From the NCBI GenBank assembly GCA_020137815.1, contig CM035356.1:6069582-6112081 (forward strand): a DNA stretch of 42,500 nt. The letters run 5' to 3'. Position numbers and translations under genes: made by a program. The DNA comes from Hormiphora californensis. Its lineage: Eukaryota > Ctenophora > Tentaculata > Cydippida > Pleurobrachiidae. Shown here one piece after another: positions 11,750 through 22,100 of the stretch. Within the stretch, counting starts at the first letter, position 1. Every line of letters starts with the position of its first letter. Below the pieces are notes generated by a model. That model saw only the letters and a program-made list of their open reading frames with translations. It was not told the DNA's origin and did not search any database.

Positions 11750-13585
11750 TTATTTCAACTCTCCAATAATGTTTGAAATGTCCACTAGTTTTTGTAGCTT
11801 CACAAAGTTTCCGTCCGATTCCTTCAATTCAGATTGGTGAACCATTCTTATCCTCTCAATCTCTTCGTTGTGCGCCTGAAGGTCAGACATTTAGTAGGAT
11901 TCAATCCAGGTAGTGATCAAAACCCAAAACAATACCAATTACCACACATTACAACACAAGGAATTCACCATTTACCTCTCTGATAGTTTTAATGGCGTCT
12001 GTGAACTCTCTGGCCATATCCTGGCACTGCTCTCTGCTGGATTTCAGCTCTTCTGAGTGCCTCTCTCTGTCGCTTTGGATCGTCTCTTGCAACTCTCTAG
12101 AAGAAAATGGAGGGGGGGTTAAAAATCGAAATGTTTAATTTAGATGCATTGTACTTCATATAACATGTAATGAAGTGTTTTGAAGCCCGGTGCGGTGAAA
12201 CAGGGCCGATTAGGGCAAAGTTCAATTTCAATTTCATGCCGCTGAAGCCCGTTTCCTGAGTCTGGATCAGAATCATGGGAACATTTTGCCGCGCGCGCGG
12301 TTGGCATGTGCAACGGTTGGGCGCGCGCCAAGTACACTGTACAAAACTGGTTCGGAGGTCGCGCCATCCGCTAAAAAGTAATCAAGTGATAATTTGAAAT
12401 TCGTGACCGTGCCTTCCATGCAAGTTGCAACTGTGCATGTAGTTTTTAATACATCAGAACAGAAAATGAAGATGACAATATTTCTAACAACTAAACCTGC
12501 AGATAACCTTGAGTTCCTTTTCAGTTTCAGCAACCTGCTTCCTCACCAGCAGTTCCTGAAACACAGGGGATTGTAGTCACTATCTCTATTCTCCGTCATT
12601 ATTAAACTGATAATAATTGGATAAACTAGACTAACTTAAAATTAGCCATGATCAATATTATGGGAGCGGTTGCCATGGGCGTGAACCCCTTTGGTGCACC
12701 TGTTTGAGTGTCGAAGATTCAGTTGTCAAACTCGCAATTTGATCTTTTAGCTGCTGAATTTGTGCTTCTGAGTTTTCACATTTCTCACTCAGTTCCTCCC
12801 CCTTTTTGAGGCTCTTATAGTAGTCCTCCTGTAGTCGCACATAACTCTCCTTCGCTATTCTATCAGAAACACTGAGGGGAGGAGGAGTCAGGAACAAATA
12901 AAACCTATTAATCATTGAACCATAGGGGTCACCCCTCCACATGTCTCCACCGCGGACACAGCTGTTCCAGATAATTATTGAACCGTTCCAAAACACAAAA
13001 TTTAACAAGACACATAGTTAGAAACAGTTCGAATACTCTATGAGTCACGTACGCTATGTTATATTTTTCCTTGTATTCCTCGTACCGTTCTCTCAGCTCT
13101 CTGTTCTCTTCCAAAACAGAATCCCTGGAATATGTTGGTTAGTTAGTGGCAGTACAAAGGGGGGGGGGGAGAGGGGGTGGATAGTTAGTGGCAGTACAAC
13201 TGACTGCATTATAAAGTACCATTTCTAATAATAAATCTCACATATATTGCACTGCATATTCATACTTTTCAAATCCATAGTATGAGACAGAGTTATACCC
13301 ACATTCTCTCTCCTAACCTGGTGGGGGTCCCCGGAGTACTAATCTGACGAGGGTTAGGAGTGAAGGCCCCATGGGTCGCAAAGGCATCATATGCGTCTTG
13401 TTTTGGTTGTAGCACGGTTAGGGGTGGTCGAGGTACCAACATGGGAGAGGGAGGGGCTGCAGGGGTTGTTGTAGTAGTTGGTGATTGGGGGACGTGCTCG
13501 TATCTTGGAGGGGAGTGGGGTTAGAGAGAGAGATAGACACACACAGAAAGACAAACAGACGGACAAACAGACAGACAAACAGGCG

Positions 13586-13616
<31 letters not shown>

Positions 13617-13636
13617 TGGCAGATAGACAGACAGAA

Positions 13637-13677
<41 letters not shown>

Positions 13678-14803
13678 GTCAGACACACACACAAACAGAC
13701 AGACAGACAGACAGCTGACAGACAGACAGCTGTAGACACACTAATTGGTTCCTGCAGCTGCCATACTCATCCTACCTAACATCACTAGCCTGCACGCCCT
13801 CCCCTCGATAATTTGTTAGTAATGCAGCCTGGTCAGTAGTATGGTATTGAATTGCCAGCCGCCTATCTCTCTCCGTCACAGGTGTTTTATCTGAAATTGT
13901 AACGGTGTCACATATTCTTCATACAACTCACTGCAAAATATAATATTTATCTGATAAGAGCGGTTGCCATGGGCGTGAACTTATGAAATACATGGCACAC
14001 AAAGGAGTGGGATCTCCCCCCCCCCAAGTCAAGTACACCGGGGGCGATCAAATAGGAATATTGTGAGAATAGAAGGGAGATGATTATGATTATGGTATCT
14101 CGCTATGCCGTCTCAACTCTCACTTTATCTCCCTTCAAAATGTTATGTTATGGTATCTCGCTGTGCCGTCTTACTGTTACAATGGTACAGTACGGAGTAC
14201 CTCCCCCTGATAGCGTGACTAAACACTAACCAAGCATATTGAGTAAAGGCAGGGAGTGAACTAGAAGTAATCTGTACTCAGTACTCATAACAGATACAGG
14301 ATTTAGTCGGATATCAATCTCTTGTAGGAGGGAATTCTTGGCTAATCTTTCCAATTCTGATATTGAACTGATATTGTTGTAGTACACGTTGAGTGACTCT
14401 AAACTCTGGAGAGAGGGAATTAATTTTATTGAATATTACAGCCCTTAATATAAAGATTTGATGACTGAGAGACTCGGGAGAAACTCTTTGAGCTATTAAA
14501 TAGTAGCCCAGCGTTTATCAGTGGCAAGACGAATGCAAGGGTAAATGTAACGACTAAACGAAGTGTTCAACATTAACTAACTATTGATCAAATCAACCAA
14601 CTCTGTACCTTACAGAACTGAAGTCCATCTAGAGATGATATGTTGTTGCGAGACAGATCTAGGTGACAGAGACTTAGGAAGGAAACAAGGGAGGATGGGG
14701 CAAAGGATGATATTTTCTGTCTGATGTTTCCCTGGAGTCCCAACCTCTCAACCGTACCTGAGAGAGAGAGGGGTAAATTTAGTTTTTGTAACACCGTATC
14801 CAT
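11750..14803 (-). CDS. CEP72/LRRC36-like leucine-rich-repeat coiled-coil protein
   Basis: Nine exons on the minus strand join in phase: 14,803-14,609; 14,405-14,231; 13,890-13,776; 13,503-13,318; 13,124-13,053; 12,871-12,700; 12,555-12,497; 12,096-11,976; 11,875-11,750 (TAA). Predicted length 406 residues. Exons 1-2 encode leucine-rich repeats ([32 protein letters not shown]) and a cap with DIRLNPV, then [16 protein letters not shown] and VTERDRR, the order seen in CEP72 and LRRC36. Residues about 162-224 are Pro/Thr-rich and about 225-400 are Glu/Lys/Gln-rich, predicted coiled coil. Known family role: CEP72 acts at the centrosome and centriolar satellites in microtubule organisation. The start at 14,803 reads through into the first leucine-rich repeat, but a pyrimidine tract plus AG at about 14,757 means a separate upstream first exon is possible. 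All other junctions are firm by phase. Confidence 0.85.
12664..12686. repeat. 23-bp intronic repeat, copy 1
   Basis: A 23-bp sequence containing GGTTGCCATGGGCG is identical at 13,958-13,980. Both copies are in introns of the CEP72-like gene. It contains the half-site GTTGCC-ATGG of an RFX X-box. Confidence 0.75.
13541..13735. repeat. (AGAC)n tetranucleotide microsatellite
   Basis: AGAC/ACAG repeats inside the intron between exons 3 and 4 of the CEP72-like gene. It produces long cysteine/valine or threonine/aspartate frames that are not genes. Confidence 0.95.
13958..13980. repeat. 23-bp intronic repeat, copy 2
   Basis: Identical to 12,664-12,686; lies in the intron between exons 2 and 3 of the CEP72-like gene. 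Confidence 0.75.
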
Positions 14804-15075
14804 AATCCATATTGTATTGGTTTCTCTCAAAATGTGATTTATATATCACAGGGGTAGGTAAATAAGGGAAAGATAAGGAGGATTTAAAATAGTTTTTCTT
14901 CAATTTTTCATCGAAAATTGTCAATGAGTAAAAGCTTCTAAGCATAATATTACTGGGTCACGTGATGGTGCTGATTGCGACTCATCGCCCAAAAGTATAC
15001 CCAAAACTCTAAGAGCTGACCCCCTGTAACATAATACGCGATAAGACTGAATCAAACACACCCACACTTTTCAAT
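14804..15075. promoter_or_regulatory. Putative bidirectional promoter, CEP72-like / DSL-A
   Basis: Only about 270 bp separate the divergent CEP72-like and DSL-A start codons. From about 14,846 the sequence is duplicated upstream of DSL-B (18,984-19,192). The copy at 14,956 has the full E-box palindrome TCACGTGA, changed to TCACGCGA at the equivalent place before DSL-B. A conserved block GCTGATTGCGACTCATCGCC follows in both. No TATA box at the expected place. Transcription starts are not known. Confidence 0.55.
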
Positions 15076-16738
15076 ATGCGTCTACTCATCTTGTTGCTTC
15101 TCTTGCTCCTTCAGGTAGGAACGATCATTTAAAATGTAAATTAATGGCGTTAAGTTTGTATTATTTAGTTGCATTTTACCGTTCCTAAAGTCACTTCTCT
15201 CTCTCTCTCTCCAGATCCTTTACGTTGATGCAAGTGGGACAGTTGAGATAAAGTTTCTAAAGTATAGTAATCCTGATTGTGATGATCCAAGTGGTTGTGA
15301 CTTTTACTTCAAATACTTTCAAATCAGCATCGATGGAACCCCACGGGTCAATAAAGATAAAATAACTCTTCCAGCTAACACAAACGTTGTGGATTTAACA
15401 ACTGTTTCGTACTTCAGTGGCGTTTTTTCGTTAAACTTCCCAGCAGACGCAACAGTTCATATGAGCTGGGAAGTTTGGGAATATGATGATACTTCCGGGG
15501 ATGATAAAATCCAAGATATTGATATTTCTATCCCTCTCTCAAACAAACAAGTCACTTCGAGTTTGAAGTCTAAAATATATTCTGGAAAAACAAAAGAAGG
15601 CAATACAGCTGTTCTGTCATTGGAATTCCGGATATCAGAATGTGATCCACACTTTCAAGGGAAGGGATGTGCAAATTGTTGGAAACAGTGGAAAGGTAAC
15701 AACTGTGATGTATGCAGAGGAAACTGGAAGGAACTGGATGATTGTCGTACCTGTGATACTGGATGGGACATTTTGACTAACTGTACAAGCTGTGCTGACA
15801 GCTATTATCCAGCTGGAAACTGCTCTGTACTCTGCATCCCGACTCCTGGAATGTCGACCTGTGATGACCAGGGGATGTTGATCTGTGGGCCCCATGTGAA
15901 ACCTGAAAACACCTGTGACACCTGTGAAACAGGCTGGGACGTCAAATCTCACTGTGAAACCTGTGCCCCCGATTTCTACCCGGCAGGGAATTGCTCTGTG
16001 AGCTGTACTGCTACTCCAGGAAGATCAACATGCGATAAAAACGGTACCTTGGTGTGTGATACCCCATTCTCTGGTCCCAATTGTGGCAAGTGTGCCACCC
16101 ACTACTATGGTACCTCCTGTGCAACGTTCTGCATGGACTCTGAGAGGTTCACATGCGATGGGAATGGCAGGAAGCAGTGTGCCACAAACTGGTTTGGGAA
16201 TCACTGTGATAGGAAGTGTGTTCCTGACAACGACTTTCTGTGCACCAAGGAAGGGGAACGGGTGTGTGTTGAGGGAAGTTCAGCGAAGGAATGTAAGAAA
16301 AATGCAGTTCCAGTGGCTGCTATAGGAGGGGGTGTGGGTGGTGGACTCTTTCTGATCCTGTTCTTTGCGTCGACCTTTGTAGCACTGTTTGTTCTTCGAA
16401 AACGAAGACGTGAGGCGAATAAAGGAAGCTCCTTAGGGGAGATACAGATGGATGTAGTAGTGTCGAATCATCTGTATGCTGATAATGACGTCACTACAGA
16501 TGAACCACTGTATGATGATAATGACATCACTACAGATGAACCACTGTATGCTGATAATGACGTCACTACAGATGAACCACTGTATGCTGATAATGACGTC
16601 ACTACAAATGAACCACTGTATGCTGATAATGATATAGTAGGGGATATTGGGTGTATTGATCTGTTATATATGCAGACAATGATATTATCACTGCACCAGA
16701 TGAAGCTGGAAAAGATGAGATGCAGTATGCGTGTGTAG
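15076..16738 (+). CDS. DSL-A: Notch-ligand-like membrane protein, frameshifted tail
   Basis: Exon 1 (15,076-15,114) encodes a 13-residue hydrophobic leader (MRLLILLLLLLLQ); a 100-bp intron ends in CTCTCCAG; exon 2 runs 15,215-16,738. Predicted 520 residues. Residues 14-155 resemble the MNNL/C2-like N-terminus of Delta/Jagged ligands (IKFLKYSNP..GCDFYF, then SWEVWEYDD). Cysteine-rich residues 156-365 hold three DSL-like modules, the last (CATHYYGTSC..NWFGNHC) closest to the classical consensus. Membrane span about 377-408, followed by KRRR. The tail carries five LYADND-type repeats of 12 residues. Relative to DSL-B a TA is inserted in TATATA at 16,665-16,670, shifting the frame, so the conserved YACVEFFG..TIYS end is lost and a short foreign C-terminus is read. 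The ITAM-like block of DSL-B is absent. It may be a shortened functional gene or a decaying copy. Confidence 0.85.
16486..16631 (+). repeat. 36-bp coding repeats (EPLYADNDVTTD) of DSL-A
   Basis: Four to five near-identical 36-bp units encode the 12-residue repeat. Three units contain the exact CRE palindrome TGACGTCA (16,486, 16,558, 16,594) and one has TGACATCA (16,522). Confidence 0.9.
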
Positions 16739-16810
16739 AGTTTTTTGGTAAAAAACAAAACCGTAGAGACAGTTTTGTTGAAGAAAACGCAGAGGCAACA
16801 ATTTATAGTA

Positions 16811-17324
16811 TAGTGGGAGACCCTAGCGTGGTACACGCAAAAAAATGTGCGCCACACCAATTTCGTTTTTCAAAAAACACGCAAGAAAAAGTTTTTCAAG
16901 ATCGACTTTTCACGTTTTGGCTCATAACTCCTGTTCCTGATAAGAAAAAGACTTCAAACCTTCGCCATTCTATGGGGCTTGAAATTCCCTTTCCAACGGT
17001 ATGCAAACGGTTTCTGTAGCTCATCAGGAACCGGAGATATGATCAATTATGATAATACCGAAGGAAGCTTACACGGTTATTATCATAAGTGATCATATCT
17101 CCGGTTCCTGATGAGCTACAGAAACTGTTTGCATACCGTTGGAAAGGGAATTTCAAGCCCCATCCAATGGCGAAGGTTTGAAGTCTTTATCTTATCAGGA
17201 ACAGAAGTTATGAGCCAAAACGTGAAAAGTCGATCTTGAAACACTTTTTCTTGCGTGTTTTTTGAAAAACGAAATCGGTGTGGTGCGCATTTTTTTGCGC
17301 GTACCACGCTAGTGTTTCCCACTA
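16811..17324. mobile_element. 514-bp foldback MITE in the 3' end of DSL-A
   Basis: Almost the whole element is one inverted repeat (each arm about 240 bp) around an asymmetric centre near 17,060. Ends are TAGTGGGA and TCCCACTA. The flanking GTA (16,808-16,810 and 17,325-17,327) is a 3-bp target duplication; the empty site is seen in DSL-B, where TATAGTAATTTTAATT is uninterrupted. It inserted within the last codons of the ancestral DSL reading frame. A diverged fragment of the same family is at about 36,968-37,108. Superfamily not assigned. Confidence 0.85.
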
Positions 17325-17463
17325 GTAATTTTAATTTATTTGTTTTGATTTTTGTGTGACTTTATTTGGTTTGATCTGATTTCAATTGTGTTAAATTTGT
17401 TTTTCCGACTGTGTTTTAACTTTATAACGACCTGTTTCAAACCCAGTTCTTCCATGACAGGAA

Positions 17464-17523
17464 ATGGCCGTATACCGGTGCAGTTGGCGGATCCTAATTC
17501 TTCTTCTTCTCATTCAATCAATG
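17464..17523 (+). pseudogene. Orphan signal-peptide exon (DSL-C type)
   Basis: This 60-bp stretch matches exon 1 of DSL-C (22,821-22,880) with one difference (Val to Ile codon). It encodes an ATG-initiated hydrophobic leader (RILILLLLIQ) ending at ATG|GTAGGA, a usable splice donor. No DSL-C exon 2 follows: about 50 bp downstream the sequence breaks into a fragment of DSL coding sequence and then promoter-like sequence. It is probably the remnant of a duplicated DSL gene, although splicing onto DSL-B exon 2 at 19,334, which has the same phase, cannot be excluded. Confidence 0.75.
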
Positions 17524-17918
17524 GTAGGAACACAAAAATCTTTTAAATTAAATGATGCATTGCATAGAACTGTGACAAGTGTGCCACCCACTAAGTTATG
17601 GCACCTCACAGGGGTAGGTAAATATGGGAAAGATAAGAAGTAAGCCCGCTCGCCCTACGGGCGAATGTCGGGGATGGTCAATGGTCATACAGTAAACTAA
17701 GCAAATAGTGTAGTATCATTTGAAATTTTTAAAATCAGTAAATTTATCAGGTAAATTAACCACAGCGATTCTTTCGACAGAAAAACCACGGGTCCTCTTT
17801 TGCCAGGTCCTGAAGTGTTTTATAAAGGAGCACATTTGCAAAATACTTTCACGTATTACTGCCATTTCTTATTAGTGCCATTGATACTTTGTTATTACGT
17901 GTGTTGACAACATTTTTT

Positions 17919-17987
17919 CCCTGCCCGGGTGAATGCCGAAGGCATTCACCCGGATGCCTTTTTACTTTGTAAAAAGGCATAGCAGGG
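17919..17987. repeat. Three-way-junction double hairpin
   Basis: CCCTGC (17,919-17,924) pairs with GCAGGG (17,982-17,987). Enclosed are two adjacent perfect hairpins: CCGGGTGAATGCC with loop GAA (17,925-17,953) and ATGCCTTTTTAC with loop TTT (17,954-17,980). Only one base is unpaired at the junction. Confidence 0.85.
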
Positions 17988-18080
17988 TTAGAATTCGAAA
18001 ACGACATTTTGGTATACTAACTAATCGGTAGAGGGACCATTTTGGTCACACTTTAGTTGCGAGGGGCAACGGTGTATACT

Positions 18081-18190
18081 CCATTTTTTTTTCAACTGTT
18101 CACCCCCCAAAGTCGTGTGCGGAATTGTTTTGCGCGTCTATCACATGTTAACGTGCACGAGTTGGAGGGTGAACAGTTGAATAAAAATGG
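18081..18190. mobile_element. 110-bp MITE
   Basis: Inverted ends CCATTTTTTTTCAACTGTTCACC and GGTGAACAGTTGAATAAAAATGG, with one internal mismatch plus length variation. Both flanks are ACT, a possible 3-bp target duplication. Non-coding. Confidence 0.65.
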
Positions 18191-18434
18191 ACTTTAGCAA
18201 CAAGAGCCGCGCACACAGTTACGAGCTGCTCCTTCATAAACCACTTCATTGGCACGTTTTCAGGAAATGTGTGGCGCGCAATGTGGCGGCGTGGCGCGCA
18301 ATTTAGTGCTACTAAAACACAAGGATTTGCTCTATACTGTTTGTGTGATATATAAATGATCGGGATTTTGTGTCCCGCTTGCTGCTACAGCGGATCTGGT
18401 CATGATTTCCTTTCTTCATAGATTCACATGGCAG

Positions 18435-18502
18435 CTGTCAGGCCAATGCTCTGACCACAGTTCTCGCGCGAACGAGAATGGGTCAGGCCAATGCTCTGAC
18501 AG
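18435..18502. repeat. Short dispersed repeat, copy 2
   Basis: Reverse-complement copy of 5,209-5,271; the two 19-mers flank a CG-containing spacer (CTCGCGCGAACGAG) that differs from copy 1. Confidence 0.7.
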
Positions 18503-19192
18503 CATGGCAGGGAAATTCAGCATTATGTAAGAACATAATGCAATTAATCTTGTTTGAATAATAATCACCTCTTTTGTAGGATTCTATCACGTAGTCTATA
18601 GGCGTCAGCGCCAGTTTGGGACATATGGCTCCTCCAAACTCGCTGGCGATTGTGTTGAAGTTGAGTAGTCATGTTCACGAAACGTAGTGAACAGGGGGTG
18701 AACAGATCAAATCGAGCAAACGATCAATCACACAACCGGCAGAGAGATGAATCAAGGATGCACGTGCAGTTTAAGGCTTAAGCTGGCAGGTTGCCAGGGT
18801 CCCTCTAGGGACAACACGTGCAAAAGGCTATTTCCAGGAATTTTGTGCCATATTTGGTAAAAAAAAACCATCACCCATCATTTCCCTATTTGCTTTAATA
18901 ATAGTATGATGGTAGGAACACAAAAATCTTAAATGATGCATTGCATAGAACTGTGACAAGTGTGCCACCCACTACTATGGCACCTCACAGGGGTAGGTAA
19001 ATATGGGAGAGATAAGGAGGATCGTAAATTGTCATTGAGTAAAAACTTCTGGGTATAATATTATTGGGTCACGCGATAGTGCTGATTGCGACTCATCGCC
19101 CAAAAGTACACCCAAAACTCTAAGAGCTGACCCCCCCCCCATGTAACATTATACGCGATAAGACGGAATCACACACACCCACACTTTTCAAT

Positions 19193-22100
19193 ATGCGTCT
19201 ACTCATTTTGTTGCTTCTCTTGCTCTCGGTAGGTATGATCATTGATCGTTTGAAATACATATTAATGACGTTAAGTTTGTATTATTTAGTTACATTTTAC
19301 CGTTCCTAAAGTCACTTCTTTCTCTCTCTCCAGATCCTGTTCGTTGATGCAAGTGGGACATTCGAGATAAAGTTTCTAAAGTATAGTAATCCTGATTGTG
19401 ATGATACATCAAGTGGTTGTGACTTTTACTTCGAAAACTTTCGAATCAGCATCGATGGAACCCCACGGGTCAATAAAGATGAAATAACTCTTCCAGATAA
19501 CACAAACGTTGTGGATTTAACAACTGTTCCGTACTTCAGTGGCGTTTTTTCGTTCAACTTCCCAGCAGACGCAACAGTTCGTATGAGCTGGGAAGTTTGG
19601 GAAGATGATAGTACTTCCGCTGATGACGAAATCCAAGATATTGATATTTCTATCCCTCTCTCAAACAAACAAGTCACTTCGAGTTTGAAGTCTAAAAAAT
19701 ATTCTGGAACAACAAAAGCAGGCAACACAGCTGTTCTGTCATTGGAATTCCGGATATCAGAATGTGATCCACGCTTTCAAGGCAAGGGATGTGGTGATTG
19801 TTGGAAAAAGTGGAAAGGTAAAAACTGTGATAGTTGCAGAGGTCACCGGAATGAGCAGGATGATTGTCGTACCTGTGACACTGGATGGGACATTGGGACA
19901 AACTGTACAAGCTGTGCTGTACACTATTATCCGGCTAATGATTGTTCCACTGAATGTATCGATAAGCCCAACCTAGGGAAATGTGACGACCAAGGGAAGT
20001 TAGTTTGTCAGCCCCATGTGATACCTGAAAACAACTGTGACACCTGTGAAAGAGGATGGGACATTGGGACAAACTGCACGACCTGTGCTGACAACTACTA
20101 TCCTGCTGGAAACTGCTCTGTACACTGTGTCCCTACTCCTGGAATGTCGACCTGTGATGACCAGGGGATGTTGATCTGTGAGCCCCATGTGAAACCTCCG
20201 AACACTTGTGACCGTTGCGAAACAGGATGGGATATTGGGACAAAATGCAGCTCCTGTTCCCCAGATTTCTATCCAGCCGGGAACTGTTCGGTAAATTGTG
20301 TCTCTGTCCCAAACATGTCTTCTTGTGATGACCAGGGTACTCTGGTTTGTGAAGATCACGTAACAGGGGACAACTGTGACCGTTGTGAAAAAGAGTGGGA
20401 CATTGGGACTAACTGTAAAAGCTGTGCTGACAACTATTATCCTGACGGTGTATGTGATACCCACTGTATCCCGACTCCTGGATTGTCGACCTGTGATGAC
20501 CAGGGGAAGTTGATCTGTGAGCCCCATGTGAAACCTCCGAAAACCTGTAATTCCTGCGAAACAGGTTGGGACATTGGGACAAACTGTAAAAGCTGTGCTG
20601 ACAACTACTATCCTGCTAGAAACTGTTCCGTAAAGTGTATCGAGACTCCTGGAATGTCAACCTGTACTGACCAAGGGACGTTAGTCTGCAAAAACCACGT
20701 CACAGGAAACTCCTGTGATACCTGTGATATTGGCTGGGATTTAGGATCACAATGCAGCTCCTGTTCCCCAGATTTCTATCCAGCCTGGAATTGTTCGGTA
20801 AATTGTGTCTCTGTCCCTAACATGTCTTCTTGTGACAGCCAAGGTACTCTGGTTTGTAAGCCCCATGTCACAGGGGACAAATGTGACAAATGCCTGACAG
20901 GATGGGACATTGGGAAAAACTGTAAAAGCTGTGCTGACCACTATTATCCTGCTGGAAACTGCTCTGTACTCTGCATCCCGACTCCTGGAATGTCGACCTG
21001 TGATGACCAGGGGATATTGATCTGTGAGCCTCATGTGAAACCTGAAAACACCTGTGACACCTGTGAAACAGGCTGGGACGTCAAATCTCACTGTGGAACC
21101 TGTGCCCCTAATTTCTACCCGGCAGGGAATTGCTCTGTGAGCTGTACTGCTACTACAGGAAGATCAAAATGCGACAAAAACGGTACCTTGGTGTGTGATA
21201 CCCCATTTTCTGGCCCCAATTGTAGCAAGTGTGCCACCCACTATTATGGTACCTCCTGTGCAACGTTCTGCATGGACTCTGAGAGGTTCACATGCGACGG
21301 GAATGGCAGGAAGCAGTGTGCCACAAACTGGTTTGGGAATCACTGTGAACGGAAGTGTGTTCCTGACAACGACTTTCTGTGTACCAAGGAAGGGGAACGG
21401 GTGTGTGTTGAGGGAAGTTCAGCGAAGGAATGTAAGAAAAATGCAGTTCCAGTGGCTGCAATAGGAGGGGGTGTGGGTGGTGGACTCTTTCTGATCCTGT
21501 TCCTTGCCTTGGCCTTTTTAGCACTGTTTGTTCTTCGAAAACGAAGACGTGAGGCGAATAAAGGAAGTTCCTTAGGGGAGATACAGATGGATGTAGTAGT
21601 GAATCATCCGACACCACGTGCTATTTCACCACACAACGATTGTGATACTTACAACAAACTGGGTGAAATAAAACCAGTACAAGCAGACCCAGATGCCTAC
21701 AACACATTAAATGAAGTCAGGGGAGATCCAGGAGCCTACAACACACTAAATGAGTTCAGACCAACTCTCGCAGAACCAGACGCCTACAATAAGCTCGGTG
21801 ATTTCCAGAAACCGGTTGAGGATGAAGGTAGCTATGCTAAGTTTGAGCACCATCGTAGCGTCAAAAGAAGGCTGGTTAAGAAGGCACACCCCGGACCACC
21901 CGTTTATTCTACCGTTTGTAAAAACCAAGAAGTCGAATCTGAAGAACCACTGTACGCTGATAATGACGTCACTACAAATGAACCACTGTATGCTGATAAT
22001 GACGTCACTACTGATGAACCGCTGTATGCTGATAATGACGTCACTACTGAAGAACCGCTGTATGCTGATAATGACGTCACTACTGAAGAACCGCTGTACG

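Larger units (their letters stand above)
17574..19192. other. Rearranged spacer between DSL-A and DSL-B
   Basis: Two copies (17,574-17,608 and 18,954-18,988) of a fragment coding for the module motif CDKCATHYYGT are fused directly to CTCACAGGGGTAGGTAAATA, the start of the duplicated promoter block; the first has a small disrupting insertion. Between them lie a three-way-junction hairpin (17,919-17,987), a 110-bp MITE (18,081-18,190) and the short dispersed repeat (18,435-18,502). From 18,984 to 19,192 the sequence is the DSL-B promoter region, homologous to 14,846-15,075. No intact gene. Confidence 0.7.

Noticed and set aside
13387-13735. Cysteine-rich and TDRQ-rich frames
   Set aside because: Direct translations of the (AGAC)n microsatellite inside an intron; only the exon part 13,318-13,503 is real.
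16468-16860. Minus-strand frame with repeated SAYSGSSVVTSL, also at 21,904-22,167
   Set aside because: Antisense shadow of the LYADND coding repeats.
16811-17324. CACTA (EnSpm) superfamily assignment
   Set aside because: 3-bp duplication fits, but the element starts TAGTG and ends CACTA, the opposite of the family rule.
20000-21091. Minus-strand frames of 114-175 codons across DSL-B
   Set aside because: Antisense shadows of the duplicated DSL modules; they repeat because the sense strand repeats.
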